From Bacillus sp. (in: firmicutes) (GTDB taxonomy: Bacteria > Bacillota > Bacilli > Bacillales > Cytobacillaceae), in contig WTKE01000061.1 in the NCBI GenBank assembly GCA_011524525.1, positions 1 through 43,149 of the forward strand: 43,149 nucleotides of DNA. Direction: 5' to 3'. Position numbers and translations under genes: made by a program. A model generated the notes under the pieces. That model ran no database searches. It was given only the letters and a program-made list of their open reading frames with translations, and was not told the origin of the DNA. Shown one piece after another: positions 17,433 through 26,754 of the stretch. Position 1 is the first letter of the stretch; each line of letters begins with the position of its first letter.

Positions 17433-17535
17433 GTCCACTCTAGAAATACAAAAAGACCAAATCTGTCCACGAAGGGTGACAGACACCCTCAAAAGACAGA
17501 TTGGCCCTATTTGTCCACGGACGGTGTCTGTCACC
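17433..17535. repeat. REP-like element C (cap plus two cores)
   Basis: The cap GTCCACTCTAGAAATAC (17433-17449) is followed 32 bp later by GTCCACG and core GGTGACAGACACC (17475-17487), then 48 bp on by a second GTCCACG with the inverted core GGTGTCTGTCACC (17523-17535). It lies upstream of the RAYT gene and runs into the 3' end of the alpha-glucosidase gene, whose TGA stop (17531-17533) is inside the second core. Confidence 0.85.
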
Positions 17536-19225
17536 GCAAGATGTAGACTCTTGTTTCGTATGGTTGGAGGGTGAATTCTTTGTGGAGCTTTACGTCAGCT
17601 CCTTCATAGTTTGCCAACACTAGTTCAAAGTCTCCTAGTTTTCCACCAGTATTAACTACAGAACTTCCCGGCACTCTGAATCTCGTAACTTCTTCGCTGA
17701 AGTTATTGACCACAAGCGCTACCTTTTTCCCCCATTTGCGCGTATACGCAAACAGCTTCGGGTGATTTGCTAGCAATAACTCATACGTACCATACACGAA
17801 CACAGGCTGATCCTTTCTCAACCGGATCAACTTCTTATAGAAGCTCAAGATCGAATCCGGATCGCCTAGCTGCGCTTCCACATTGATATCCACATAGTTC
17901 GGGTTCACCCCAAGCCATGTAGAATCCCCACTTGTGAATCCAGCCTTATCCGACAAACCCTCCCACTGCATCGGCGTGCGCGAGTTGTCTCGGCATTGCT
18001 TCCAGATGAGCTGCATAAGCTCCTCATGCGAGCGACCTTTCTCACGTTCCACCCGGTAATAATTCACCATGCCCACGTCGTTGTAATCCTCAATCGACGG
18101 GAACTGCACGTTTGTCATCCCAATTTCTTGGCCTTGGTAAATGAACGGAGTTCCTTTCATCAGGAAGTACAATGCAGCCAGCATTTTTGCGCTTTCCTTC
18201 CAGTACTCCTTGTCATTTCCCCAGCTGGACACACGGCGCGGTTGGTCGTGATTTTCAATGAAGAGCGCATTCCAGCCTCTTCCTTCCAATCCCGTCTGCC
18301 ACTTCGTTAGCGCCTTTTTCAACGCGCGAACATCGACACGACTGTCATCAGAGTTCTTATCCCAAAGGTCCAAAAACTCAAACTGAAAAATCATATTAAA
18401 ATAGCCGTTCTCTTCTCCAACCCAACGATCCGCGTCAGCAATCTTAACCCCGTTCGCTTCCCCAACCGTCATCACATCGTACTTTTTAAAGGTCCTCTGT
18501 GAAAAGTCAGCCAGCCACTCATCGATTCCCTCTACATTCATCATGTAAGGAAAACAAGGAACTACATCTAGCCCTTCAGGATTCGGCATATCTGGGAAAC
18601 CTGGCTTCTTTTTAATATGAGAAATCGCATCGACACGGAAACCATCAATGCCCTTATCAAGCCACCAGTTCACCATGTTTTCCAGCGACTCACGCACCTC
18701 TGGATTTTCCCAGTTTAAATCAGGCTGACGCGTCGAGAAAATATGCATGAAATACTGGTCGGTCGCCTCGTCGTACTTCCAAGCCGGACCGCTAAAAATC
18801 GACTCCCAGTTGTTTGGCTCCTTGCCATCCTTCCCGTCGGCCCAAATATACCAATCGCGCTTCGGGTTATCCTTGCTCGAACGAGACTCAATGAACCAAG
18901 GATGCTCATCGCTCGTATGATTGATCACCAAGTCCAAAATGATCCTCATGCCACGCTCATGAACGCCAGCCAACAGCTCATCAAAATCCGCCATCGTACC
19001 AAACTCATCCATGATGTCATGATAATCGGAAATATCATAGCCGTTATCGTCGTTCGGCGATTTGTACATCGGCGAAAGCCAAATCACATCAATGCCCAAA
19101 TCCTTTAAATAATCTAGCTTCGAGGTTAACCCCTTTAAGTCGCCAATCCCGTCTCCATTGCTATCCATGAAGCTTCTTGGATACACCTGATAAGCGACAC
19201 TTTCCTTCCACCACTTCTTGTTCAC
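17531..19225 (-). CDS. GH13 alpha-glucosidase (oligo-1,6-glucosidase-like)
   Basis: A 564-residue cytoplasmic enzyme that hydrolyses alpha-glucosidic oligosaccharides. Motifs: DLVINH 98-103, QPDLNW 167-172, GFRVDAI with nucleophile Asp199, acid/base Glu256 and His326-Asp327. QPDLNW is typical of oligo-1,6-glucosidases. The residue after the nucleophile is Ala, where alpha-1,6 enzymes usually have Val and alpha-1,4 enzymes Thr, so linkage preference is unclear. The GTG at 19225 with AGAGGTG upstream is preferred to the GTG at 19258, which adds 11 unlikely residues. It is the last gene of the five-gene sugar operon, 20 bases after the isomerase gene. Its last Arg codon and stop are supplied by a REP-like core. 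Confidence 0.9.
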   Translation of the reverse strand: MNKKWWKESVAYQVYPRSFMDSNGDGIGDLKGLTSKLDYLKDLGIDVIWLSPMYKSPNDDNGYDISDYHDIMDEFGTMADFDELLAGVHERGMRIILDLVINHTSDEHPWFIESRSSKDNPKRDWYIWADGKDGKEPNNWESIFSGPAWKYDEATDQYFMHIFSTRQPDLNWENPEVRESLENMVNWWLDKGIDGFRVDAISHIKKKPGFPDMPNPEGLDVVPCFPYMMNVEGIDEWLADFSQRTFKKYDVMTVGEANGVKIADADRWVGEENGYFNMIFQFEFLDLWDKNSDDSRVDVRALKKALTKWQTGLEGRGWNALFIENHDQPRRVSSWGNDKEYWKESAKMLAALYFLMKGTPFIYQGQEIGMTNVQFPSIEDYNDVGMVNYYRVEREKGRSHEELMQLIWKQCRDNSRTPMQWEGLSDKAGFTSGDSTWLGVNPNYVDINVEAQLGDPDSILSFYKKLIRLRKDQPVFVYGTYELLLANHPKLFAYTRKWGKKVALVVNNFSEEVTRFRVPGSSVVNTGGKLGDFELVLANYEGADVKLHKEFTLQPYETRVYILR

Positions 19226-19245
19226 ATTCGCACCTCTATTTCTGC

Positions 19246-20214
19246 TTACACCCACCACATTTGTGAAACCGGCTGTTCAATTAACACAGACTTTAAATTC
19301 ACAACCGCGCGAGTGAAGCCTTCTTCAATCGACATAATCGGATCTTCATGCTCAATGCTTACAACATAATCATAGCCGTAAGTTCGTAACGTGCTCATCA
19401 TATCGGACCATTCCTTCAGGCTGTGTCCACAACCCACACTGCGGAAGTTCCATGCACGCGTTCGAATCTCCCCGTACGGCTGCATATCCGTTAATCCATA
19501 CATATTGACATTATCTTGATCAATATACGTATCCTTCGCATGGAAATGATGAATCGCATTTTCTTTTCCTAAAATTTTAATCGCAGCCACTGGGTCAATT
19601 CCCTGCCACCATAAGTGACTTGGATCCAAGTTCGCCCCAATCGCGTCACAAGTTTCCTCGCGTAGCTTTAACAATGTATATGGCGTGTGAACCAAAAATC
19701 CGCCATGTAACTCTAGACCGATTTTCACATGATGATCCTTCGCGTATTGTCCAACTTCACGCCAGTAAGGAATCAATTTCTCTTCCCACTGCCATTTCAA
19801 CACATCGCCATACTCATTCGGCCAAGGTGCCACCGGCCAGTTCGGCTGTTTCGCATCCTCGGAATCACCAGCTGTACCAGAGAAACAGTTCACGACTGGT
19901 ACGTTTAAAAGCGACGCCAGTTTGATCGTCTTCAACAATGTATCATTGGACTGTTCCGCAAATGCCTTATTCGGCGAAATCGGATTACCGTGACAGCTGA
20001 ACGCACTAATGATCAAGCCACGCTCTTCCACTTTACGAAGATACTCCGCTCTTGCTTCTTCACTTGCCAAAAGACCGTCCAGATCACAATGGTTATTCCC
20101 TGGATAGCACCCTGTACCAATTTCCACCGCATGTAAGCCTGCATTTTTTACCGTATCAAGCATTTCCTCGAATGATTTTTCTGCAAAAAGTACTGTAAAT
20201 ACGCCTAGTTTCAT
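19246..20214 (-). CDS. Sugar phosphate isomerase/epimerase-family TIM barrel
   Basis: A 322-residue member of the AP-endonuclease-2-like TIM-barrel superfamily (IolE, xylose isomerase-like). Candidate metal ligands are Glu in IGLELHGG, Asp/His in ANLDPSHLWW, His in HFHAKDTY and Glu in VSIEHEDP. Family members isomerise sugars or, beside Gfo/Idh/MocA partners, cleave 3-keto-glycosides by beta-elimination. Its ATG overlaps the stop of the upstream oxidoreductase (ATGA), implying translational coupling. The substrate cannot be read from the sequence; the operon suggests an oxidised disaccharide or glucoside. Confidence 0.85.
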   Translation of the reverse strand: MKLGVFTVLFAEKSFEEMLDTVKNAGLHAVEIGTGCYPGNNHCDLDGLLASEEARAEYLRKVEERGLIISAFSCHGNPISPNKAFAEQSNDTLLKTIKLASLLNVPVVNCFSGTAGDSEDAKQPNWPVAPWPNEYGDVLKWQWEEKLIPYWREVGQYAKDHHVKIGLELHGGFLVHTPYTLLKLREETCDAIGANLDPSHLWWQGIDPVAAIKILGKENAIHHFHAKDTYIDQDNVNMYGLTDMQPYGEIRTRAWNFRSVGCGHSLKEWSDMMSTLRTYGYDYVVSIEHEDPIMSIEEGFTRAVVNLKSVLIEQPVSQMWWV

Positions 20215-21239
20215 CGTGAACCTTCCTCCCTTTCACTGCTTTCATAAATCTTGTCTATAATTTGTGACACTTGCAGCGCTTGCTCTGGTTTTACCACAAG
20301 CTCCGCTTCACCCAAACAAGCCGCGACAAAATTGCTTGCCTGTGGTACATCTGGTTCCTCTTCTCCTGGCATCCAGTCGGCTTGCGTGTTGAAAAGCATG
20401 CCATTTTTCGTTGTGTATAGCTCAAATGGGAATACATTTAATCCGCCTTCCACACCAGAAATGCTCACATTCGCCACATCTTCCTTGATATTCGCAGCCC
20501 AAGACGTTTCAAACAGCATCGATGCCCCGTTCTCAAACGTCATGTAAGCCGTTACATGATCGTCCACCTCAAACGTTTGATGGTCAAATTCTCCCCATTG
20601 GTTCACTTGACCCGGAATTTTACTCAACGTATTGTACGTGCGCCCCGTAACGCTTGTTTGCTTCGGATTGCCCATCAGCCAAAGAGCCAAATCAAGTAAG
20701 TGACAGCCAAAATCGATTAGGCTTCCGCCACCTTGAAGTTCTTTGTTTGTAAAAACACCCCAACCAGGAACCTTGCGACGTCTGAGCGCTTGAACTCGAA
20801 CAACCAATGCCTCCCCAACGTCTTCCATCGATTTCTTAGCCGCGATGGCTTCCTTCATAAAACGGTAGTGATACGCGATCGCCAATACCTTGCTGGCCTT
20901 TTTCGAAGCTTCAATCATCCTCTCACACTCAGCCGCACTTAGCGCCATCGGTTTTTCACATAACACATGGACCCCCGCTTCAAACGCAGCAATCGTAATT
21001 TCTGCGTGAAATTTATTCGGAGTACAAATGCAAACCGCATCCACCTCTTGAAAAAGTTCTTTGTAGTCTTGGAACACATATGGGATATTGAACTTTTCCG
21101 CTGCCTCACGAGCTCGATCACCATTCACGTCACTAACAGCCGTAATCGTGCATTTTTCGCCTAAAGCAAGAAAAGCCGGGATATGGCGGGCCTGTGCTAT
21201 TCCGCCAACCCCGATAATCCCGATTCGTAGCTTTTCCAT
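20211..21239 (-). CDS. Gfo/Idh/MocA-family oxidoreductase (second copy)
   Basis: A 342-residue NAD(P)-dependent sugar oxidoreductase. The N-terminal Rossmann fold starts GVIGVGGIAQARH, the family EKP motif is LCEKPMALS and the C-terminal alpha/beta domain has the substrate motif IDFGCHLLDLALWL. These enzymes oxidise a hydroxyl of glucosides, trehalose-like disaccharides or inositols. Its ATG shares one base with the TAA of the preceding paralogue (TAATG). The two copies differ considerably, so they probably act on different substrates or steps rather than being a recent duplication. Confidence 0.9.
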   Translation of the reverse strand: MEKLRIGIIGVGGIAQARHIPAFLALGEKCTITAVSDVNGDRAREAAEKFNIPYVFQDYKELFQEVDAVCICTPNKFHAEITIAAFEAGVHVLCEKPMALSAAECERMIEASKKASKVLAIAYHYRFMKEAIAAKKSMEDVGEALVVRVQALRRRKVPGWGVFTNKELQGGGSLIDFGCHLLDLALWLMGNPKQTSVTGRTYNTLSKIPGQVNQWGEFDHQTFEVDDHVTAYMTFENGASMLFETSWAANIKEDVANVSISGVEGGLNVFPFELYTTKNGMLFNTQADWMPGEEEPDVPQASNFVAACLGEAELVVKPEQALQVSQIIDKIYESSEREEGSR

Positions 21240-22270
21240 TATTCTTTTACTCTCACAATCTGTTTCGTTTCATTGGACTCAAGAGCTGCCAAGATCACTC
21301 CAAGAGATTTCATTCCCTCTTCGCCGCTCACAGCCACTTCTCGATCATTTAGCACAGCATCTACAAACAGGTCAATCACATGCGAACTTGATTGGCCACC
21401 CTCGTCATTGGACTGAATTTTTCCAAGCTGATAATTTACCACATCGCCATTCTTGTATTGAACAACTAACGAATTGGTCGGATCATCCTCTAAACGAAGA
21501 ATCGCATTTTCTCCATAAATAATCGTTGAGTTGTCTTCCTTGCTCACATACGACCAGCTCGCCGCAAGCGTCCCAATGATACCGCTTTCTGTTTTCAACA
21601 CACAAACCGCTGTGTCATCGACCGTAGCAAACTCCTTCGCACTTGTCTCAACAAATGCACCCACTTCAACGATTTCTTCTCCTAATATATAACGTAGAAG
21701 GTCTGTTTTATGAACACCTAAATCGCCCATCGCACCAACAAATGCTTTGTCTTTTTGAAAAAACCAGCCCTCTTTGCCTTCCACGCTCCAGCCCTCTGGT
21801 CCACCATGTCCAAAAGCGGTACGGAAGCTATAAATCTTCCCCACTTCTCCACTTTGAATCAATTGTCGAGCTTTTTGGTGAGACGCCACAAAACGTTGAT
21901 TGTGCGCGATCATCAGCTTTTTACCGCTATTTTTCGCTGTCTCAATCATCGATCTTGCTTCCTCTTCTGAAGTCGCCATTGGCTTTTCACAAAGGACATG
22001 AACCCCTGCAAGCAGCGCCGCATTGGAAATTGGTGCATGAAGATAGTTAGGCGTACATACGCTCACCGCATCCACTTCCGCGTTTCTTAAAAGTTCCACA
22101 AAGCTTGTGTACGATGGAACTCCGTACTTTTCTCCAATTTCAAGTGCTCTCTCTGCGTTATTGTCGCAAACCGCCACAAGCTCTACATTTGGATTGGATG
22201 CATATTCAGGTAAATGGCGATGGCGCGCGATGCTTCCGCAGCCGATCACTCCTACTCTTAATTTTTTCAT
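21239..22270 (-). CDS. Gfo/Idh/MocA-family oxidoreductase (first copy)
   Basis: A 343-residue oxidoreductase with Rossmann start GVIGCGSIARHRH, motif LCEKPMATS and catalytic-region GDLGVHKTDLLRYIL. ThuB of Sinorhizobium, which makes 3-keto-trehalose, belongs to this family and is likewise encoded beside a ThuA gene, as here. The ATG lies one base past the TAG of the ThuA-like gene, so the two are tightly coupled. Confidence 0.9.
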   Translation of the reverse strand: MKKLRVGVIGCGSIARHRHLPEYASNPNVELVAVCDNNAERALEIGEKYGVPSYTSFVELLRNAEVDAVSVCTPNYLHAPISNAALLAGVHVLCEKPMATSEEEARSMIETAKNSGKKLMIAHNQRFVASHQKARQLIQSGEVGKIYSFRTAFGHGGPEGWSVEGKEGWFFQKDKAFVGAMGDLGVHKTDLLRYILGEEIVEVGAFVETSAKEFATVDDTAVCVLKTESGIIGTLAASWSYVSKEDNSTIIYGENAILRLEDDPTNSLVVQYKNGDVVNYQLGKIQSNDEGGQSSSHVIDLFVDAVLNDREVAVSGEEGMKSLGVILAALESNETKQIVRVKE

Positions 22271-22271
22271 G

Positions 22272-22997
22272 CTAGTTTCCCCCTTTGATCGTTTCTAACG
22301 GTTTTGCATTTCCGTATACTGGACGCTCTCTCTTCACTGGCTGTGCCCATTTAACAGCGTTTGTGATGACCTTTTGAATTTGTTCGTTATGGTAAGTCGG
22401 GTACGTTTCATGTCCTGGTCGGAAGTAGAACACCTTCCCGTTTCCGCGCGTATATGTACAACCGCTACGGAACACTTCGCCCCCCTCAAACCAGCTGGTA
22501 AAAACAAGCTCGTCTGGCTGTGGAATATCAAAATGCTCGCCGTACATTTCTTCCTGCGGTAACTCAATATATTCAGGGATTCCCTCTGCGATCGGGTGAC
22601 TCGGGCTCACAACCCATAGGCGCTCTTTCTCATCCGCTTCACGCCACTTCAGATCACAACTCGTTCCCATTAATGTTTTAAAGATTTTCGAAAAATGCCC
22701 CGAATGAAGCACAATTAAGCCCATTCCATCAAGAACGCGCTGCTGCACCTTTTGTACGACTTCATCAGATACTTCGTTATGCGCAAGATGCCCCCACCAA
22801 ACAAGTACCTCTGTATTTGCTAACACTTCATCCGTTAATCCATGCTCCGGCTCATCAAGAGTCGCTGTCTTCGCTTCGTAACCTGCTGAAGTTAAAAACG
22901 ACGCAATCGCCCCGTGAATACCCTCCGGATAAATATCCCTTACCACTGGATTCTTCTGCTCATGTCGATTTTCATTCCATACTGTTACCTTCACCAC
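22272..22997 (-). CDS. ThuA-like protein (trehalose-utilisation family)
   Basis: A 241-residue cytoplasmic protein with the glutamine-amidotransferase-like ThuA fold. Visible family blocks: [46 protein letters not shown] and [14 protein letters not shown]. ThuA acts with a Gfo/Idh/MocA partner in catabolism of trehalose and related disaccharides through 3-keto intermediates; its exact chemistry is unsettled. The start is one of two consecutive GTG codons (22997 or 22994), nine or twelve bases after AAAGGAG. It is the first gene of the five-gene operon, downstream of the 42-bp regulatory box. Confidence 0.85.
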   Translation of the reverse strand: MVKVTVWNENRHEQKNPVVRDIYPEGIHGAIASFLTSAGYEAKTATLDEPEHGLTDEVLANTEVLVWWGHLAHNEVSDEVVQKVQQRVLDGMGLIVLHSGHFSKIFKTLMGTSCDLKWREADEKERLWVVSPSHPIAEGIPEYIELPQEEMYGEHFDIPQPDELVFTSWFEGGEVFRSGCTYTRGNGKVFYFRPGHETYPTYHNEQIQKVITNAVKWAQPVKRERPVYGNAKPLETIKGGN

Positions 22998-23052
22998 GTC
23001 AAACCACTCCTTTTACAATATCTTACTCCCTATTTTAGAGATTTAAAGATTT

Positions 23053-23094
23053 TATGAAACGGCTTACATTGACGAGTAGGGTGGAAAATATTGA
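23053..23094 (-). promoter_or_regulatory. 42-bp box upstream of the thuA-like operon
   Basis: Identical in 39 of 42 positions to the box at 26755-26796, and in the same orientation relative to its gene. It contains two direct half-sites starting TCAAT, 22 bp apart. Directly downstream are a possible -35 TTTCAT and -10 TAAAAT with 16 bases between them. This is the expected layout for activation by an AraC-type protein; the YesN-like regulator encoded next door is the candidate. The stretch 23100-23230 shows nothing recognisable. Confidence 0.7.
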
Positions 23095-23232
23095 CCTCGC
23101 AAGATGCAAAAATAATAAGATTACTATCAAATAGATATATTCTGCTTCATGGGGACTTAATAACTCTTTGGTTACCACAAGTTTCGTTTTATTTCTTTTA
23201 TGGGAATCTAACTGGATGTAAGGTTACGCAAT

Positions 23233-23264
23233 AAAAAGAAGTACCCCAATATATAGAGTACTTC
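23233..23264 (-). terminator. Terminator of the yesMN-like operon
   Basis: Minus strand: GAAGTACTC paired with GGGTACTTC around a nine-base loop, then TTTTTATTG, 12 bases past the response-regulator stop. Confidence 0.8.
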
Positions 23265-23275
23265 GACAATATCAT

Positions 23276-24868
23276 TCATTTCTTCCCATCCAAACCCGCC
23301 CGATACTCATTCGGTGTAATCCCCACAACCTTCTTAAACACCTTGCGAAAATACTTATCATCCTGATAGCCAATCATGTTCGCAATTTCATAGATCTTCA
23401 GTTGGCTATTTTTCAATAGGGATTTTGCTTTTTTCATGCGGATGTTCACGATGTAATCCGAGATATTCACGTTAAATTCCTGCTTGAACTTTCGTGAGAT
23501 ATACTCCCGGCTAATGTAAAAATGCTCAGAAATTTCTTGTAGCTTTACGTCGCGATCGAAGTTTGCTTGCAAATATGCTTCGATATCTTCAATAATATTG
23601 CTTGTTTTCCTACTGGCCTGTTTCTTCAGCTTTCTCAAAAATACACTGATCTCGCGCCTCTTCGCAGCCACATACTCTTCTAGCATGAAGTTCCCGTCTT
23701 CATCAAAGAACGAGTCCACTCGCCCCTCAACATCTTCAGACACCTTCACCTCAAGTCTATTGGCCTTATACCAACGATTGCTCAACAGCAAGTACTCATT
23801 TTCAAACTGCAGTACTTGCCTAACCGATAAGTAATTATTTTCAGTAAAATCGGTCCGCACTTGCTCAATAACCTCGTCGAATGCTTCAATTACACCTGCT
23901 TGCATCGCGAGGTCTATGCTTGAGGAGTAGTCCATGAGGTTCTTCAACGGTTTGTCCGGCATCACATGTTCCATATATACCTTGCATGCTTTCGGCTCCA
24001 ACAGATTTCTGCCCACGAGTACTTTCCTCGCTTCTCGGTACGATTCTTTCAGCTGTGAGCTTTCCCCGACCCTATTTCCTAAAGCCATCGGACATGCGAT
24101 ATCCATAGCCGCTTTCAAGGATTCATAAATGCCAGCGAGAATGTCCTTCACCTCATCAAACCGGTCCCAAAAGATAATCACAACCTCACCTTTGTTTGAT
24201 AAATATCGAAATCCGATTCCGCATTCTTTTTCTAGTGTAATTTCGTTTACCACATTAAGCACTGTAAAATAGGCTAAATCACGGTCTCCACCAAAGGCCT
24301 CGATCGTTCTTCGGTTCACCCGAATGATCCCCACGGTGTAACTTCGTGATGATTGAAACCCTAATTCCTCGAACAGACCCTCGTCTACCCCTTCATCACT
24401 ATTCATGAGCTGTGTGAACTTTCGGTCGCGGTAGACAGGCTTCATCATATTCATCAACTGTCCGCTCGTTTCTTCTTTCTTCCGCTCCTCCTCTTCCTTT
24501 TTCCATTCATCCACTGCCGTTTCTAGTGTTTGATTCAATATTTCCGGATCCACCGGCTTCAGCAAATAATCTGTGCTTCCAAAGTGGATTGCTTTTCTCA
24601 TATAATGATAATCATCGTACCCAGTGACGACGATCACCTTGCTTGTGGGATGATTTCCTTTGATCCATTCGAGTAGCTTCGTGCCGTCCATTTTCGGCAT
24701 TTTCATATCGGAAAAAATAATCTCTGGACGGTGCTTTTCAATGAGGTTCGTTGCTTCTTCTCCATTGCTCGCTTCATAGATGGTGGTGATTCCGTGCTTC
24801 TCCCACTCTCCTAGAAGTTTGATTCCTTCACGTACATGCGTTTCATCATCAACAATTAAAACGATCAC
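23276..24868 (-). CDS. YesN-type response regulator (REC + AraC HTH)
   Basis: A 530-residue DNA-binding regulator. The receiver domain (1-~120) carries the phosphoacceptor Asp54 (IIFSDMKMPKMDG) and the KPVD loop. A ~300-residue linker domain follows, and the C-terminus has two AraC-type helix-turn-helix units (LQEISEHFYISREYISRKFKQ; IYEIANMIGYQDDKYFRKVFKKVVGITPNEYR). The start is GTG with GGAGGGG upstream, two bases after the histidine kinase stop. It most likely binds the 42-bp boxes upstream of the thuA-like operon and the ABC importer; this is inferred from position and direct-repeat geometry. Confidence 0.92.
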   Translation of the reverse strand: MIVLIVDDETHVREGIKLLGEWEKHGITTIYEASNGEEATNLIEKHRPEIIFSDMKMPKMDGTKLLEWIKGNHPTSKVIVVTGYDDYHYMRKAIHFGSTDYLLKPVDPEILNQTLETAVDEWKKEEEERKKEETSGQLMNMMKPVYRDRKFTQLMNSDEGVDEGLFEELGFQSSRSYTVGIIRVNRRTIEAFGGDRDLAYFTVLNVVNEITLEKECGIGFRYLSNKGEVVIIFWDRFDEVKDILAGIYESLKAAMDIACPMALGNRVGESSQLKESYREARKVLVGRNLLEPKACKVYMEHVMPDKPLKNLMDYSSSIDLAMQAGVIEAFDEVIEQVRTDFTENNYLSVRQVLQFENEYLLLSNRWYKANRLEVKVSEDVEGRVDSFFDEDGNFMLEEYVAAKRREISVFLRKLKKQASRKTSNIIEDIEAYLQANFDRDVKLQEISEHFYISREYISRKFKQEFNVNISDYIVNIRMKKAKSLLKNSQLKIYEIANMIGYQDDKYFRKVFKKVVGITPNEYRAGLDGKK

Positions 24869-24870
24869 GG

Positions 24871-26664
24871 CTACTTCCCCTCCTTCGGCATTTCAATAGG
24901 AACGTCAATACTTACACCAAAGCCTTCTTCTCCATTTTTAAAAATAATAAAATGGGCTTGATTTCGATAATAAATCACTAATCGATCATAAATATTTTTC
25001 AGTCCAATCGATTCAGAGATTTTCTCTGCTTCACTATATAATTCCTGACGAATGCGATTTAATTGTTCGTCCGTCACTCCTGTTCCATTGTCCTTTACAC
25101 GGATTTGAAGCATCCGGTTCTCTTGGACAGAAGCAGAAATGGTAATCAATTGTTTGTCTGTATGCTGATCAAACCCGTGCTTAAAGCAGTTCTCAACAAT
25201 CGGCTGTAACATCATCTTCGGAACAAGAATTCCCTCGGCTTCCTTATCAATCAGAAGCTGAAATTGAAACTGATCATCGAATCGCTGTTTTTGCAGCTGT
25301 AAGTACGATTTCACATGGCGTATTTCGTGTGATAATGGGACAACATCTTCTCTCATATTCATGCTGTATCGCATAATTCCTGCTAGTGACGTTAACAGTG
25401 TATATACCTTTGTCCCATTTGCTTTGAGCGCAAGCGTCCCAATTGATTGAAGTGAGTTATATAAAAAATGCGGATTGATTTGCGAGCGCAAAACGCGAAG
25501 CTGGGAGGCTTTATTTTCAATATCCAGCCGGTATTCGCGTTCAATCAGTTCATTTATTTTTTCAATCATGCTCTTGAAATGTTTTCCTAGCATACCAATT
25601 TCGTCATTTCCTAATGACTCAAAATCAGCCTTGAACTCCCCATTTTCTACCTTTTTCATATTGGTGATAAGTACTTTGATAGGGGCGGTAATTTTAAAAG
25701 AAACAAACATCGTGGCAACTAGCACGACAATGAGCGTGACAATTCCAATTACAATATTTGTATATGCGGTTTGTCTTGCCATTTGATAAAGCACATCATA
25801 CGGAATCCGCTTGGCAATATACCAATTTTCCACAGGTCCTGAAAATTGGTCAAACACGATCACCCCTTCTTCCCATTCGAGGCTCTTTGTGGATGATGGT
25901 TGCTCCCTGATTGGTTCGTACCAACTTTCCGTCATTTCATTACCAATGGCCTCTTCATTAGAGGAATACACCACGATTCCTTGGTCATTCACAATAAAAA
26001 GCTCTTCGGCGTCCTTCGTATATAGTCGATCCGCTACCGCACCGATTCTTGATAAATTAATATCAATCGAAAGAAAGCCTAAAATATCTTCCGCTGGTAC
26101 ATCGCGAATGACACTATGAAAGCTGAGGACCTTTGTGCTTTGTGATTTCGGTATAAAGGACATATTGTTATAGCTGGTTATTTCATGTGGCGGTTCTATT
26201 AAATAAAAATCATGATGATCGGGCAACTGCGCATAATAAGGATGCGACATGATATTCTCGTATTCGCCCCTGCCACTAATCGTAGAATGATAGTTCGTAA
26301 ACGAGTCCTTTTCCTTATCGATATACAGATGCATTTGTTCAATTTCAGGACGTGTATTAAATAAGTACGCTAGTGCACGTCGGATTTCTCCTTGGTTACT
26401 CCCAATGTCTCCCGATATTCCTTCTCTCATTACACTCATTAGCGGGTCATAGCGATAGAGCACCGTTGACATTTGTGCAATATCTTCCAGATAAACCGTC
26501 AGCTCCTGCTCACCTTTTTTGATAAGGTCATGATTCGTGGAGACAAACTGATCATTAATAGAGTTGGTTGTTTGGTAATAAGTGATTCCAATCGCTGTAC
26601 CAAATGGAAGGATGGTTGCCAGCATTAAAAAGATGATTAACTTTTTTCGTATTCCCCACTTCAT
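24871..26664 (-). CDS. YesM-type sensor histidine kinase
   Basis: A membrane kinase of about 597 residues. TM1 (LIIFLMLATILPFG), an extracellular dCache-like sensor of ~250 residues, TM2 (IVIGIVTLIVVLVATMF), a HAMP domain, the His_kinase domain with QINPHFLYNSLQSIG (phospho-His near residue 398), and an ATPase with ENCFKHGF and DNGTGV. The ATG at 26664 with GGGAG is preferred; the GTG/ATG-extended form to 26703 adds a non-conserved acidic leader. YesM-like kinases usually sense sugars or solute-binding proteins and are encoded with ABC importers, as here: it is divergent from the importer operon. Confidence 0.9.
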   Translation of the reverse strand: MKWGIRKKLIIFLMLATILPFGTAIGITYYQTTNSINDQFVSTNHDLIKKGEQELTVYLEDIAQMSTVLYRYDPLMSVMREGISGDIGSNQGEIRRALAYLFNTRPEIEQMHLYIDKEKDSFTNYHSTISGRGEYENIMSHPYYAQLPDHHDFYLIEPPHEITSYNNMSFIPKSQSTKVLSFHSVIRDVPAEDILGFLSIDINLSRIGAVADRLYTKDAEELFIVNDQGIVVYSSNEEAIGNEMTESWYEPIREQPSSTKSLEWEEGVIVFDQFSGPVENWYIAKRIPYDVLYQMARQTAYTNIVIGIVTLIVVLVATMFVSFKITAPIKVLITNMKKVENGEFKADFESLGNDEIGMLGKHFKSMIEKINELIEREYRLDIENKASQLRVLRSQINPHFLYNSLQSIGTLALKANGTKVYTLLTSLAGIMRYSMNMREDVVPLSHEIRHVKSYLQLQKQRFDDQFQFQLLIDKEAEGILVPKMMLQPIVENCFKHGFDQHTDKQLITISASVQENRMLQIRVKDNGTGVTDEQLNRIRQELYSEAEKISESIGLKNIYDRLVIYYRNQAHFIIFKNGEEGFGVSIDVPIEMPKEGK

Positions 26665-26754
26665 AGCTCCCTGCTCCTCCTCTGGACACGAAATCCCACT
26701 CATTGTAGCACAATTTTCTTGGACTTCAACAGAGGGTGTAAAAAATGAAACCGT

